Below, in pieces: positions 15,177 through 23,341 of a DNA stretch of 36,375 bases; position 1 is the first letter of the stretch; every line of letters starts with the position of its first letter. The notes under the pieces are model-generated. The model was given only the letters and a program-made list of their open reading frames with translations. It searched no databases and was not told the origin of the DNA. Source of the DNA: JBOGFI01 sp050743365 (lineage in GTDB: Bacteria > Actinomycetota > Acidimicrobiia > IMCC26256 > JACDBD01); assembly GCA_050743365.1 (NCBI GenBank), contig JBOGFI010000242.1, forward strand, positions 1 through 36,375, in the 5' to 3' direction. Both the position numbers and the translations under genes were made by a program.

Positions 15177-15905
15177 TCAGCGACCGGTTGCGGAGAAGTG
15201 CTGGTAGTCGGGCGACGGCCACGCGCCGCCCCACTCCCAGCCGATGGCGGCGAAGGCGCGGACGACCGCGTCCGCCGGCCGGATCATGCCGGCACGGTCG
15301 ACGGAACGGTCGAGGTAGGGCGAGAGCGCGGGGTCGCCGATGTGCGGGTCGAGGACATAGGGGTTCACGAGAGGGTTGACGTCGATCGCCCGGCCGGAGG
15401 CGTGCTCCGACCACACCCCGGGCTTGCCGACCACCCAGCGGCAGTTGAACGCCGACGTGTTGTTGGCCCGTGTCGAGGCGTGGTCGTCACCGCCGTACGC
15501 GTCGACGAGCTCCATCCGCTCGATCGGGAAGCGGGCGTCGAACAGCCTGCCGAACACGCCCCGGACCGCATCGGCGTGATCGGCATGGACGACGAGCTCG
15601 CCGCGGCGCTCGGCGCCGTCGAAGCCCCAGTGGTCGAGCGTCAGGAGGCGCAGGTCCTCGAGTGGGACCGGACAGCCCGGCCGCCACGATGCGGTCATCC
15701 GCGCCCGCGTCGGGGCGTCGATCACCGAGATCGTGCCGTCGAACGCCGGAGGTGCGACCGTTGCCGGGGCCGGCGCGGAGGTCGGCGGTGCGGTGGTCGG
15801 CGGTGCGTTCGTGCGTGGTGCCTCCGGTCGCGCGCTTGACGGATCGCCGGACGAGCACGACGTGACGACGAGCGCAGCAGCGAGGAGCGTGAGCACGCGC
15901 GACAT
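15177..15905 (-). CDS. M15-family peptidase-like lipoprotein (D-Ala-D-Ala carboxypeptidase fold)
   Basis: 242 residues from ATG 15905. A short hydrophobic leader ends in a lipobox (VVTSC, Cys17), followed by an Ala/Pro/Thr-rich linker (~25-52), so the protein is exported and membrane-anchored. The globular domain has the M15 zinc-site motifs SEHASGRAIDVNP (H-x6-D) and, near the end, PDYQHFS (the DxxHF ligand His). An acidic/aromatic WEWGGAW segment lies between, as in VanY/L-alanoyl-D-glutamate peptidases. Likely acts on peptidoglycan peptides. It faces the hydantoinase operon at its 3' end and shares a 31-bp divergent promoter region with the GMC small subunit gene; overlapping -10-like boxes occur on both strands at ~15920-15927. 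Confidence 0.85.
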   Translation of the reverse strand: MSRVLTLLAAALVVTSCSSGDPSSARPEAPRTNAPPTTAPPTSAPAPATVAPPAFDGTISVIDAPTRARMTASWRPGCPVPLEDLRLLTLDHWGFDGAERRGELVVHADHADAVRGVFGRLFDARFPIERMELVDAYGGDDHASTRANNTSAFNCRWVVGKPGVWSEHASGRAIDVNPLVNPYVLDPHIGDPALSPYLDRSVDRAGMIRPADAVVRAFAAIGWEWGGAWPSPDYQHFSATGR

Positions 15906-15936
15906 AGCGGCGCGCCGAGCGTAGGCTCCCGCGGCG

Positions 15937-16512
15937 ATGGACGACGGTCATGTCTTCTTCGATGCCGCGTCGTACGCGGTCGTCGAGGCGGCGTGCGATC
16001 GCCTCGTTCCGGCGATGGGCGCCCATCCCGGGGCGCGGGCGCTGGGCGTGGCCGACTACATCGACGGGCTGCTGGGCGCGTTCTCGTTCGACCCGCCGCG
16101 CATCTGGGCGGGCGGGCCGTTCTCGGGGCGGTTCGGGGGCCAGGCGTCGTTCGGGCGCTTCACCCCGCTCTCCCAGGTCGAGGAGCTGGCGTGGCGCACG
16201 CGCATCGAGGGCTCACGGGGCATCCCGGAGCGCGAGTTCAACGGACCGGTGGTCGGCTGGCAGGACCAGTACCGCGGCGGGATCGCGGCGCTGGGGGCCG
16301 ACTTCTGCTCTTGTCCGACCGACGAGCAGGACGCCCGCCTCGACGCCGCCCCCGAGTTCAAGGAGCTCCTCTACCGCCACGCCTGCGAGGGCGCGTACGC
16401 CGCGCCCGAGTACGGCGGAAACCGCGACGGCGCCGCCTGGCGGGCGGTGCAGTTCCCCGGCGACGTGCAGCCCCGCGGCTACACCGACGAGGAGGTCGCC
16501 GGCCGTGACTAG
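15937..16512 (+). CDS. Gluconate 2-dehydrogenase subunit 3-like protein (GMC oxidoreductase small subunit)
   Basis: 191 residues from ATG 15937; TAGGCT at 15922-15927 is the probable -10 of a leaderless or nearly leaderless mRNA. The N-terminal VVEAACDRLVPAMGAHPGA and ADYIDGLLGAF, the PLSQVEELAWRTR helix, and the C-terminal FKELLYRHACEGAYAAPEYGG with the closing Gly-rich loop are characteristic of the gluconate dehydrogenase gamma-subunit family. These small subunits pair with GMC flavoproteins and often carry Tat signals for export of the complex. No signal is visible here, so the complex may stay inside the cell. The GMC gene follows after 15 bp. Confidence 0.85.
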   Translation: MDDGHVFFDAASYAVVEAACDRLVPAMGAHPGARALGVADYIDGLLGAFSFDPPRIWAGGPFSGRFGGQASFGRFTPLSQVEELAWRTRIEGSRGIPEREFNGPVVGWQDQYRGGIAALGADFCSCPTDEQDARLDAAPEFKELLYRHACEGAYAAPEYGGNRDGAAWRAVQFPGDVQPRGYTDEEVAGRD

Positions 16513-16527
16513 CGATCGCTTTGGCGC

Positions 16528-18240
16528 ATGACCGACTGTGACGCCGTCGTCGTCGGCAGCGGGCCGGCCGGGGCGACCGCCGCTCACGTCCTCACCGACG
16601 CGGGATGGTCGGTGATCGTGCTCGAGAAGGGGCGGAACCACCTGCTGTCGCTGGAGCCGCCGTTCGGGCCCACCGGTGACATCTCCAGCGACGAGCTGAA
16701 GTTCATGTTCCGCCACTTCCTCGGCCCCGACCCGTTCCTGGAGCCGCGCACCTACCGCCGCAGCGACGCGGACGGCGACCGGCTCTTCACCGGCGACGTG
16801 AACAACCTGCCGTCGGGTGTGGGCGGCGGCGGCTTCCACGCCGACGGCAAGCTGCCCCGCTTCCGAGAGGTCGACTTCCGGGCCCGCTCCGAGCTCGGGC
16901 CGATCGACGGCGCCGACATCGTCGACTGGCCCCTCGACTACGACGAGCTCGAGCCGTACTACGCCGAGGCCGAGCGCGTCGTGGGCGTGGCGGGCGAAGC
17001 GAGCGGGAACCCGTTCGCGGCCTGGCGCTCGGGGCCGTACCCGATGCCGCCCGGCCCCGACATGTACGGCGCCGTCCTGTCGAGCGACGCGGCCGAGCGG
17101 CTCGGCTACCACCCGTACCGGGCGCCCACCGGCGTCAACAGCGTGGAGTACGACGGGCGGCCCGCGTGCAACAACTGCGGGTTCTGCGGTTACTTCGGCT
17201 GCCCCATCGAGGCCAAGGGCGACCCGGTTGCGCCTCTGCGCCGTGCGCTCGCGTCGGGCCGTTGCGAGCTGCGCCCCGAGTCGCAGGTGAGCGACGTGGT
17301 CCTCGACGCCAGTGGGAAGCGGGCGGGGGGCGTCCGCTACCTCGACGCCGGCGGCGAGGTGCACGAGGTCTCGGCCGGTCACGTGGTGCTGGCCGGGGGC
17401 GCGTTCGAGACCCCCCGGCTGCTCCTTCGATGCGACGTGGGGAACTCGTCCGGGCTGGTCGGCCGGTACCTCACGTTCCACTTCCAGACGCTCGTCGTGG
17501 CGTCGTTTCCCTTCCGGTTGCACGGCCACCGGGGTCGGGCGGTCACGCACCTGCACGACGACCACATGCTCGTCACCGAGGAGAGCCGAGCGGCCGCCCG
17601 CGAGGCGGGGCTTCCCTACTTCCGGGCCGGCATCGTCGAGCACGGCGCCGCCGCCGGGCCGCTCATGGAGGCGGTGCACCTCCCGCCGGGCGAGCTGCAC
17701 AGCCAGCTCATGCTCGAGTCGACCATGCGCGACCGCATGTGGGTCTTCACCGTGCAGGGCGAGGACCTTCCCCAGCCGACGAACCGGGTCGACCTCGACC
17801 CGCACGTGAAGGACGTCTGGGGCTTCCCTGCCGGGCGCGTGACCTACGCGCCGCATCGCCACGAGCTGGCGTGCTCCGAGTACGTGTCACCCCAGCTCGA
17901 GAGGGTCATGAAGGAGGCGGGCGCCGACTGGGCGTTCACAACCACCTCGCCGCCGCTCGGCGGCGGCGACGCCGGCGTGCTCGGCCCGGCGCCGGCGTCG
18001 AAGCACGTCATGGGAACGTGCCGGATGGGCGACGACCCGCGCACGAGCATCGTCGATCGCTGGAGCTGCTTCCACGACGTGGAGAACATGATCTGCGCCG
18101 ACTCGTCGGTGTTCCCGACCTCGACCGGCTACGGCCCTACGCTCACGCTCGTCGCGCTGGCGATCCGCGCCTGCCGAAACCTCGCCGGCCTCGAGCCGCT
18201 CCGGTCGGCCCGGCCGCCGGGCATCATCGACGACCGATGA
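16528..18240 (+). CDS. GMC-family FAD oxidoreductase (gluconate/choline dehydrogenase-like)
   Basis: 570 residues from ATG 16528. Rossmann FAD motif VVVGSGPAGATAAHVLTDAG (8-27). A Cys cluster C214-x2-C217-x2-C220-x4-C225 (CNNCGFCGYFGC) is typical of the gluconate-dehydrogenase-like branch that works with a small subunit. The C-terminal KHVMGTCRMGDDP and PTSTGYGPTLTLVALAIR complete the GMC signature. The Asn/His of the usual NP(T/S)LT active-site motif is Gly here (GYGPTLT), so the catalytic pair is incomplete or substituted. It probably oxidises an alcohol and passes electrons to a membrane or cytochrome acceptor. Substrate unknown. Confidence 0.88.
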   Translation: MTDCDAVVVGSGPAGATAAHVLTDAGWSVIVLEKGRNHLLSLEPPFGPTGDISSDELKFMFRHFLGPDPFLEPRTYRRSDADGDRLFTGDVNNLPSGVGGGGFHADGKLPRFREVDFRARSELGPIDGADIVDWPLDYDELEPYYAEAERVVGVAGEASGNPFAAWRSGPYPMPPGPDMYGAVLSSDAAERLGYHPYRAPTGVNSVEYDGRPACNNCGFCGYFGCPIEAKGDPVAPLRRALASGRCELRPESQVSDVVLDASGKRAGGVRYLDAGGEVHEVSAGHVVLAGGAFETPRLLLRCDVGNSSGLVGRYLTFHFQTLVVASFPFRLHGHRGRAVTHLHDDHMLVTEESRAAAREAGLPYFRAGIVEHGAAAGPLMEAVHLPPGELHSQLMLESTMRDRMWVFTVQGEDLPQPTNRVDLDPHVKDVWGFPAGRVTYAPHRHELACSEYVSPQLERVMKEAGADWAFTTTSPPLGGGDAGVLGPAPASKHVMGTCRMGDDPRTSIVDRWSCFHDVENMICADSSVFPTSTGYGPTLTLVALAIRACRNLAGLEPLRSARPPGIIDDR

Positions 18241-18263
18241 AGACGGGCTGACAGACTACGCCC

Positions 18264-18635
18264 ATGATCGACATCGTCTTCTGTCTCAGGCGACAACCGG
18301 AGCTCTCGCCAGAGGAGTTCCGGCGTCACTGGCGCGAGCAGCACGCCCCCCTCGTGAAGCGGCATGCAGAGGGGCTCGGCATCCGGCGCTACGCGCAGCT
18401 GCACTCGCTCGACCCCTCGCTCAGCGCGGTGCTGCGGCAGGGCCGGGGATGCATGGAGAGCGACTTCGACGGCGTGGCGGTGGTGTCCTTCGACAGCCTC
18501 GACGCCCTGGCCACCGCGGCGGGCACGCCCGAGGGCCGGCGGGCGGGAACGGACCTGCTCGAGGACGAGCGCCGCTTCATCGACCTCGAGCGCTCGACGA
18601 TCTGGTTCACAGAACACCACGAGGTGATCAGCTGA
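18264..18635 (+). CDS. EthD-domain protein
   Basis: 123 residues from ATG 18264, 23 bp after the GMC gene. Ferredoxin-like dimeric alpha/beta fold of the EthD family: IDIVFCLRRQPELSPEEFRR then HWREQHAPLVKRHAEGLGI, ending ERSTIWFTEHHEVIS. EthD proteins accompany P450s and dehydrogenases in ether, steroid and polyketide-like pathways, and some members have dehydratase or cyclase activity. The stop overlaps the crotonase start by one base (TGATG), so the two are coupled. Confidence 0.82.
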   Translation: MIDIVFCLRRQPELSPEEFRRHWREQHAPLVKRHAEGLGIRRYAQLHSLDPSLSAVLRQGRGCMESDFDGVAVVSFDSLDALATAAGTPEGRRAGTDLLEDERRFIDLERSTIWFTEHHEVIS

Positions 18636-19450
18636 TGCCCGACTACGCGAGCCTGCGCGTCGACATCGACGGTGGGGTCGCGTTCGTCACGCTGGAGCAT
18701 CCGCCGGTGAACCTGTTCGACGCGGCGATGATCGGCGACCTGTGGCACCTCGCCAACTCGCTCGCCGAGGACGACGACACCCGGGTCGTGGTCGTGCGCA
18801 GCGCGGACCCGGACTTCTTCATCGCCCACGCCGACCTGCGCCTGATCCAGGAGCTCCCACGCGACGTGACCGAGCGCGGGGACGCGCTGAGCGCCATCCA
18901 CCAGTTCATGGAGCGGTGGCGTACCCTTCCTCAGGTCACGATCGCTCAGCTCGAGGGGCGCGCCCGCGGGGGTGGCAGCGAGCTCGCCCTCTCGCTCGAC
19001 CTCCGCTTCGCGGCGCGGGGCCGGGCGATCCTGAGCCAGCCCGAGGTGTCCGTCGGCATCATCCCGGGCGGCGGCGGCACCCAGCGGCTCCCGCGCCTCA
19101 TGGGCCGGGGCCGGGCGCTCGAAGCGGTGCTGGCCTGCGCCGACTTCGACGCCGAGACGGCCGAGCGCTACGGCTGGGTCAACCGGGCGCTCCCGCCCGG
19201 CGAGCTGGCGCCCTTCGTCGAGGGCCTGGCCCGGAGGATCGCCTCCTTCCCGCCCGACGCGGTGCGCCGCGCCAAGGCCGCCGTCGACGCCGCCACCGGC
19301 ACGATCACGGACGGGCTGCTCGAGGAGGCGTACCACTTCAACCGAACCCTCGCCGACCCCGAGCTCGACGCCCGCATCCAAGGAGCGCTCGCGCTCGGCG
19401 CGCAAACGCGGGAGGGCGAGCTCGACCTCACGAGGCTGTTGGAGCCGTGA
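18635..19450 (+). CDS. Enoyl-CoA hydratase/isomerase family protein
   Basis: 271 residues from ATG 18635. Crotonase fold: EHPPVNLFDAAMI, the oxyanion-hole region GRARGGGSELALSLDLRFA with the first catalytic Glu, and SQPEVSVGIIPGGGGTQRLP with the second Glu. Both Glu residues needed for hydratase activity are present. The A(G)GAD loop reads IAHADLRLI, slightly diverged. Translationally coupled to EthD upstream and to the zinc-finger mini-gene downstream (GTGA). Likely hydrates or isomerises an enoyl-CoA in the same pathway as the GMC and EthD proteins. Confidence 0.88.
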   Translation: MPDYASLRVDIDGGVAFVTLEHPPVNLFDAAMIGDLWHLANSLAEDDDTRVVVVRSADPDFFIAHADLRLIQELPRDVTERGDALSAIHQFMERWRTLPQVTIAQLEGRARGGGSELALSLDLRFAARGRAILSQPEVSVGIIPGGGGTQRLPRLMGRGRALEAVLACADFDAETAERYGWVNRALPPGELAPFVEGLARRIASFPPDAVRRAKAAVDAATGTITDGLLEEAYHFNRTLADPELDARIQGALALGAQTREGELDLTRLLEP

Positions 19451-19593
19451 GCATCGAGAGCCACCAGTGCCCCTACTGCGAACTGCGCTTCGCCGCCAAG
19501 TGGGAGCTCGAGGCGCACCTCGCCGACTCGCATCCCGAGCGCGCGGCCGAGCGCGAGGACGAGCGCGAGGAGGAGCGCGAGGACGACGACTGA
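19447..19593 (+). CDS. 48-residue C2H2 zinc-finger miniprotein with acidic tail
   Basis: Starts with GTG inside the crotonase stop (GTGA). Residues 8-29 fit the classical C2H2 finger exactly: Cys8-x2-Cys11-x3-Phe-x5-Leu-x2-His24-x4-His29 (CPYCELRF, KWELEAHLADSH). The last ~18 residues are a run of Glu/Asp/Arg. A single finger of this eukaryote-like type in a 48-residue bacterial protein could bind DNA/RNA or a protein partner, or be a zinc-stabilised module. Operon position suggests an accessory role with the crotonase. Coding-like third positions and the coupled start argue that it is real. Confidence 0.72.
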   Translation: MSIESHQCPYCELRFAAKWELEAHLADSHPERAAEREDEREEEREDDD

Positions 19594-19623
19594 AGACGAC
19601 AGACCACGTGATCCGGCCCCGGA

Positions 19624-19920
19624 CTAGCTGGGGAGATCAGCGGCGATCTTCAGGGCCTCCGCCTCGGTGAAGGCACGAAGGGTCTCGGTGCGGACGTTAC
19701 CCCGCCCGCCGGCGGCGAGCGCGAGCTTGGCGACGGTCTCGTCGTCGGGTGCCTCGCTCACCACGACCGCGTCGTACTGGCCCATCGTCAAGTAGAAGTC
19801 CTTCAGGACCGCGCCAACCGGCTCCCCGACCTTGCGCGTCTGCTCGAGGCGCTTGGAGAGGTCCTTGAAGCTCTTGATGCCCTGCTCGGTGTACCGAATG
19901 AGGGTGATGTACGTCGGCAC
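19624..19920 (-). CDS. GYD-domain protein
   Basis: 98 residues from GTG 19920, chosen because AAGGAGG lies five nt upstream and VPTYITLIRYTEQGIKS is the family's normal N-terminus. The GYD motif is seen as LTMGQYDAVVVSEAPD; the end is NVRTETLRAFTEAEALKIAA. Small alpha/beta ferredoxin-like proteins of this family are widespread in actinobacteria and proteobacteria and have no firmly assigned function. It is convergent with the zinc-finger gene (30 bp between, no clear terminator) and separate from the PEBP gene upstream. Confidence 0.85.
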   Translation of the reverse strand: MPTYITLIRYTEQGIKSFKDLSKRLEQTRKVGEPVGAVLKDFYLTMGQYDAVVVSEAPDDETVAKLALAAGGRGNVRTETLRAFTEAEALKIAADLPS

Positions 19921-19983
19921 CGGAGCCTCCTTCCGTCGCGTCGCCCGCATCGTACGACCGGCGGCCGGCGATGCCCAGGGGCG

Positions 19984-20574
19984 TCAGGAGCGGGCATAGC
20001 GGCCGGTCAGCACCCCGACGCCCAGGGTCTTGCCCTCGACGGCGGTGCGCAGTTCCTCGGCCGAAGCGCCCTCGGGCAGCTGCAATGGCTCCGACAGCGC
20101 GTACACCGTGAAGACGTACCGGTGGGCCTCGTCGCCCCCGGGCGGGCACGGCCCCAGGTAGCCGGTCTGGCCGGCGCCGTTGGCGCCTTCCACCACGCCC
20201 GCCGGTACGGTCTCCTGGGGCAGCTCGCCCAGCGCCGGATCGATGGCCCAGGCGACCCAGTGCACGAACACGCCCGCCGGGGCGTCGGGGTCCTCCATCA
20301 GCAGCGCCAGCTCGACCGCGTCGTTCGCCACCCCCGACCACCGCAGTGACGGCGACGCGTTGGTGCCGTCGCAAGTCGAACCCCTGGGGATGTCGCCGCC
20401 GTCCTCGAACGCCGGACTGCTCAGCTCGATCGCGGCGCTGTCGCCGGGCGTCCCTTCCCGGGTCGGCTCTGGTGACGGCGTGCGCTCGGCGTCATTCCCC
20501 CCGTTTTCGTCGGACCCACACGCTACGGCCACCATCGCAACCAGCAGCGCGACACCCACCCAGCGCGGCATCAC
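19984..20574 (-). CDS. YbhB/YbcL-type PEBP lipoprotein
   Basis: 196 residues from GTG 20574. TACGGT at 20582-20587 lies 7 nt before it, fitting a leaderless start; ATG 20571 is the alternative. A hydrophobic leader ends with VAVACGS (lipobox Cys ~19), then a charged linker to ~45. The phosphatidylethanolamine-binding domain shows LSSPAFEDGGDIPRGSTCDG, SPSLRWSG, LLMEDPDAPAGVFVHWVAW (the DPDAP and HW ligand-pocket motifs) and CPPGGDEAHRYVFTVYAL. Exported; possible lipid or small-anion binding. Divergent from the HAD gene. Confidence 0.87.
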   Translation of the reverse strand: MMPRWVGVALLVAMVAVACGSDENGGNDAERTPSPEPTREGTPGDSAAIELSSPAFEDGGDIPRGSTCDGTNASPSLRWSGVANDAVELALLMEDPDAPAGVFVHWVAWAIDPALGELPQETVPAGVVEGANGAGQTGYLGPCPPGGDEAHRYVFTVYALSEPLQLPEGASAEELRTAVEGKTLGVGVLTGRYARS

Positions 20575-20614
20575 GCTTCCGACCGTACTCGCACCTGCGC
20601 GCGAGGATACGTCG

Positions 20615-21316
20615 ATGCCCGTGCGCGCCGTCCTGCTCGACTTCTACGGCACGCTGGCCGAGGCCACGCAGTGGGTGTCGATCGACTCGGTGCTGGCCGA
20701 GCACGGCTACGAGCTACCCGACCGAGCACGCGAGCGCTGGTTCCAGAGCGACTTCGACGGGATCGAGCACCTCGAGCACTCGGAGAGCCGCGACCACTAC
20801 GTCGCCTGGCAGCAGGAGCGAATGCTCGCCATGCTGGCCGAGACCGACGTGCACCCGGGCGAGTACGACGCGATCCTCGACAAGCTGCGCAAGGGCGCGT
20901 CGAAGCGCGTGCTCGAGGCGTACGCGGAGGTGCCCGACGTGCTGCGCGAGCTGCGCGTCCGCGGCCTTTCCCTCGCGATCTGCTCGAACTGGGACTGGGA
21001 CCTCGGCGAGGCGGTCGTCGAGGTGGGCCTGGCGGACCTCGTGGACGCTCAGGTCTCGTCGGCGTGGGCGGGGGCGCGCAAGCCCCACCCCCGCATCTTC
21101 CGCCACACCCTCGAGAAGGTCGGTGTGGCCGCGAATGACGCCCTGTTCGTCGGCGACACGTGGGGCCCCGACGTCGCCGGCCCGCTCGCGATAGGAATGA
21201 CCCCCGCATACGTCGCGCGGGAGGGCCACTGGCCCGACCCGGGCGCGCCCGACGACCCCGGCGCCGAGGGCGTGCCCACGCTCTCCGATCTGTCCGGCCT
21301 GCTCGACCTCGTATAG
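20615..21316 (+). CDS. HAD-superfamily hydrolase (haloacid-dehalogenase-like, subfamily IA)
   Basis: 233 residues from ATG 20615. Motif I is LLDFYGTLAE with nucleophile Asp9 and Tyr11 in place of the second Asp, the pattern of haloacid dehalogenases and some of their relatives. Motif II is ICSNWDWDL, motif III ARKPHPRIF (Lys), and motif IV FVGDTWGPDVAGPLAIGM. The cap domain (~20-100) is helical. It could be a dehalogenase or a phosphatase; the Tyr favours a non-phosphatase role but does not prove it. Confidence 0.83.
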   Translation: MPVRAVLLDFYGTLAEATQWVSIDSVLAEHGYELPDRARERWFQSDFDGIEHLEHSESRDHYVAWQQERMLAMLAETDVHPGEYDAILDKLRKGASKRVLEAYAEVPDVLRELRVRGLSLAICSNWDWDLGEAVVEVGLADLVDAQVSSAWAGARKPHPRIFRHTLEKVGVAANDALFVGDTWGPDVAGPLAIGMTPAYVAREGHWPDPGAPDDPGAEGVPTLSDLSGLLDLV

Positions 21317-21373
21317 CAGCTCAAAGCATCATGGGCGGGCACCGAAGTAAGCATCGAAGACGAGGAGACGGAG

Positions 21374-22567
21374 ATGGCTGACACCGCGCTCGACTTCATC
21401 GACTCCGACGGCCACGTGCTCGAGCACCCGAGCGGCATGCTCGACTACGCGCCCAAGGGGTTCGAGGACCGGATCTGGCACATCGAGACCGACGCCGACG
21501 GGCAGGAGTGGTGCGTCTACGGCGGAGAGCGGATGCATGCCAACGGCCTCGCCCTCGCTGGCACGGCCGGCATGACCCTCGAGGAGCGAGAGAAGGCCCA
21601 GCGGGGCGAGCTGCGCTACACGGAGGTGCGGCCTGCGGCCTACAACGCCAAGGCGCGCCTGGCCGACCTCGACACCGACGGCATCACGCAGTCGATCGTG
21701 TACCCGACCATGCTGCTCGGCATCGCCGGCGTCAAAGACGCCGAGTTCGCCGCCGCTCAGTGCCGCGCCTACAACGACTGGCTGTCCGACCACGTCTCGG
21801 AGGGCGGGGGCCGGCTGTTCGGGGTGGCCATCGTCCCCCAGCAGGACCTCGACCGGGCCGTGGCCGAGATCCGGCGCGTGGCGGGCAAGCCGGGCATCGT
21901 CGGCATCATGCTGCGACCGAACCCGACCGAGGACTGGAAACCGCTGAGCCACCAGGTCTACGACCCGCTCTGGACGGCGGCCTCCGACACCGGTCTCACG
22001 GTGGGCTTCCACCCGTTCCTGATGGCCGACTTGCCCGGCGCGTGCCTGGGCCTGCGCCTCAACTGGCTCGGGGTCTCGGAGATGCCCCCGGGAACGAACT
22101 CGACGAGCAACATCGACAACCTGTACTTCACGCAGGCGATCTCGAACCCGTTCGACATGATGAGCACAGTCGCGTTCATGCTCGCGGGCGGGGTGTGCCA
22201 GCGGTTCCCCGAGATGCAGGTCGTCTTCCTCGAGGCCAACGGCGGCTGGATCGTGCCTTGGCTCGAGCGCCTCGACCACCACTACGAGATCTTCAGCTGG
22301 GACGTCCCCGAGCTGAGGGAGGAGCCGTCGGCCTACTTCCGCCGGCAGTGCTGGATCAGCTTCGACCCCGACGAGTCGACGCTCGCGTTCACAGCCAACT
22401 CCCCGCTGGTCGGTGCCGACCGGATCGTGTGGGCGAGCGACTACCCCCACCCGGACGCCAAGTTCCCCGGCGTCACCGAGGAGCTGGCCGAGGCGATGGA
22501 GGGGCTGAGCGGTCGGCAGCAGGCCCAGATCGCAGGCGAGAGCTGCCGGGCGCTCTACCGGATCTGA
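21374..22567 (+). CDS. Amidohydrolase family protein (ACMSD/amidohydrolase-2 like)
   Basis: 397 residues from ATG 21374, with GGAGACGGAG upstream. TIM-barrel metal enzyme: IDSDGHVLEHP (D-x-H metal motif), GIVGIMLRPNP, LTVGFHPFLM (His), VVFLEANGGWIVPWLERLDHH, and ASDYPHPDAKFPGV (catalytic Asp region). This subgroup usually decarboxylates or hydrolyses aromatic or polyketide-like acids and is very common beside P450 and acyl-CoA genes in soil actinobacteria. Its own promoter region (21317-21373) shows no palindrome operator. Substrate unknown. Confidence 0.88.
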   Translation: MADTALDFIDSDGHVLEHPSGMLDYAPKGFEDRIWHIETDADGQEWCVYGGERMHANGLALAGTAGMTLEEREKAQRGELRYTEVRPAAYNAKARLADLDTDGITQSIVYPTMLLGIAGVKDAEFAAAQCRAYNDWLSDHVSEGGGRLFGVAIVPQQDLDRAVAEIRRVAGKPGIVGIMLRPNPTEDWKPLSHQVYDPLWTAASDTGLTVGFHPFLMADLPGACLGLRLNWLGVSEMPPGTNSTSNIDNLYFTQAISNPFDMMSTVAFMLAGGVCQRFPEMQVVFLEANGGWIVPWLERLDHHYEIFSWDVPELREEPSAYFRRQCWISFDPDESTLAFTANSPLVGADRIVWASDYPHPDAKFPGVTEELAEAMEGLSGRQQAQIAGESCRALYRI

Positions 22568-22597
22568 CCTGCGAGCGGATGGGGTATCTGCCGTTGA

Positions 22598-22625
22598 CGC
22601 GCTTCACCCTCTGGACCGGGGCGCG
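22598..22625. terminator. Weak hairpin between amidohydrolase and cold-shock genes
   Basis: CGCGC at 22598-22602 can pair with GCGCG at 22621-22625, with a CCC/GGG pairing inside. The genes are convergent, so a terminator is expected in this 68-bp gap, but the stem is short and there is no U-tract. Confidence 0.3.
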
Positions 22626-22635
22626 CGATTAGGCG

Positions 22636-22836
22636 TCAGACAACTCGTACGTTCTGTGCCTCTTCACCCTTGCGGCCCGGGCCGACGTCGAACTCGACCG
22701 CCTGGCCCTCCTCGAGGGACCGGTACCCGGCCTGGTTGATGGCGGAATAGTGGACGAACACATCGGGCCCGTCCTCGCGCGAGATGAAGCCGTAGCCCTT
22801 CTCCGCGTTAAACCACTTCACGGTGCCTGTCGCCAA
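22636..22836 (-). CDS. Cold-shock domain protein
   Basis: 66 residues starting at TTG 22836. This start gives the canonical length and the N-terminus (L/M)ATGTVKWFNAEKGYGFI, with GGGAG nine nt upstream. RNP1 is KGYGFI and RNP2 is VFVHYSAI; the family ends GRKGEEAQNVRVV. A single-stranded RNA/DNA chaperone acting in the cytoplasm. About 120 bp upstream (22837-22957) is non-coding and could carry the long 5' leader typical of csp genes; I see no clear structure in it. Confidence 0.93.
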   Translation of the reverse strand: MATGTVKWFNAEKGYGFISREDGPDVFVHYSAINQAGYRSLEEGQAVEFDVGPGRKGEEAQNVRVV

Positions 22837-22957
22837 CGCCTTGCTCCCTTGCCTTGCTCGGTGATGCGGGAAGTACCAGGACGGCACGGACCCGCCTGTG
22901 CGCTCAGCACCGTACCAGCCGCGGCGGGGGACGGCGCCACCCCGGCGATCCGTCCGA

Positions 22958-23332
22958 TCAGCCGTAATGTCGGAGCTCGACGACGTTCCCGTCGGGGTCG
23001 CGCACGTACAGGGCCAGCCCGTCGCCCTGCGCGCCGAAGAGCTTGCCGGGGCCGCCGACGACGTCGAAGCGACCGGACGCCGCGACCGCGTCGAGGTCGG
23101 TGGGCTCGATCAGCAGGCACACGTGGTCGATGTTCTGCCCCGTGCGCTCGGTCTCGAGGAGGTCGATGATCGTGGTCTCGTCGAGGCGAACCGACGGGAA
23201 CAGGACCTCGCCGCGACGCCACTCGTCCACCCGCACCCCGTCGAGCCCCAGCTCGCCCGTGTACCACGCGAGCGACCGCTCGACGTCGGTGACGTTGAGG
23301 ACCACATGATCGAGCCCGACCGCTCGCGGCAT
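22958..23332 (-). CDS. VOC-superfamily (glyoxalase/dioxygenase fold) protein
   Basis: 124 residues from ATG 23332, 9 bp after the FadE stop, so probably the last gene of the FadD-FadE operon. Two beta-alpha-beta-beta-beta repeats. The metal triad candidates are His9 (LDHVVLNV), His70 (IDHVCLLIE) and Glu119 (DGNVVELRHYG), with a fourth position less obvious. Families with this fold include glyoxalase I, epimerases and extradiol dioxygenases. The single-domain length and DPDGN motif fit a glyoxalase/epimerase-like enzyme. Substrate unknown. Confidence 0.85.
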   Translation of the reverse strand: MPRAVGLDHVVLNVTDVERSLAWYTGELGLDGVRVDEWRRGEVLFPSVRLDETTIIDLLETERTGQNIDHVCLLIEPTDLDAVAASGRFDVVGGPGKLFGAQGDGLALYVRDPDGNVVELRHYG

Positions 23333-23341
23333 GCGACGAAC

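Noticed and set aside
16541..16554. TGACGCCGTCGTCG resembling the palindrome operator
   Set aside because: It lies inside the GMC coding sequence, encodes conserved residues of the FAD motif, and lacks one arm.
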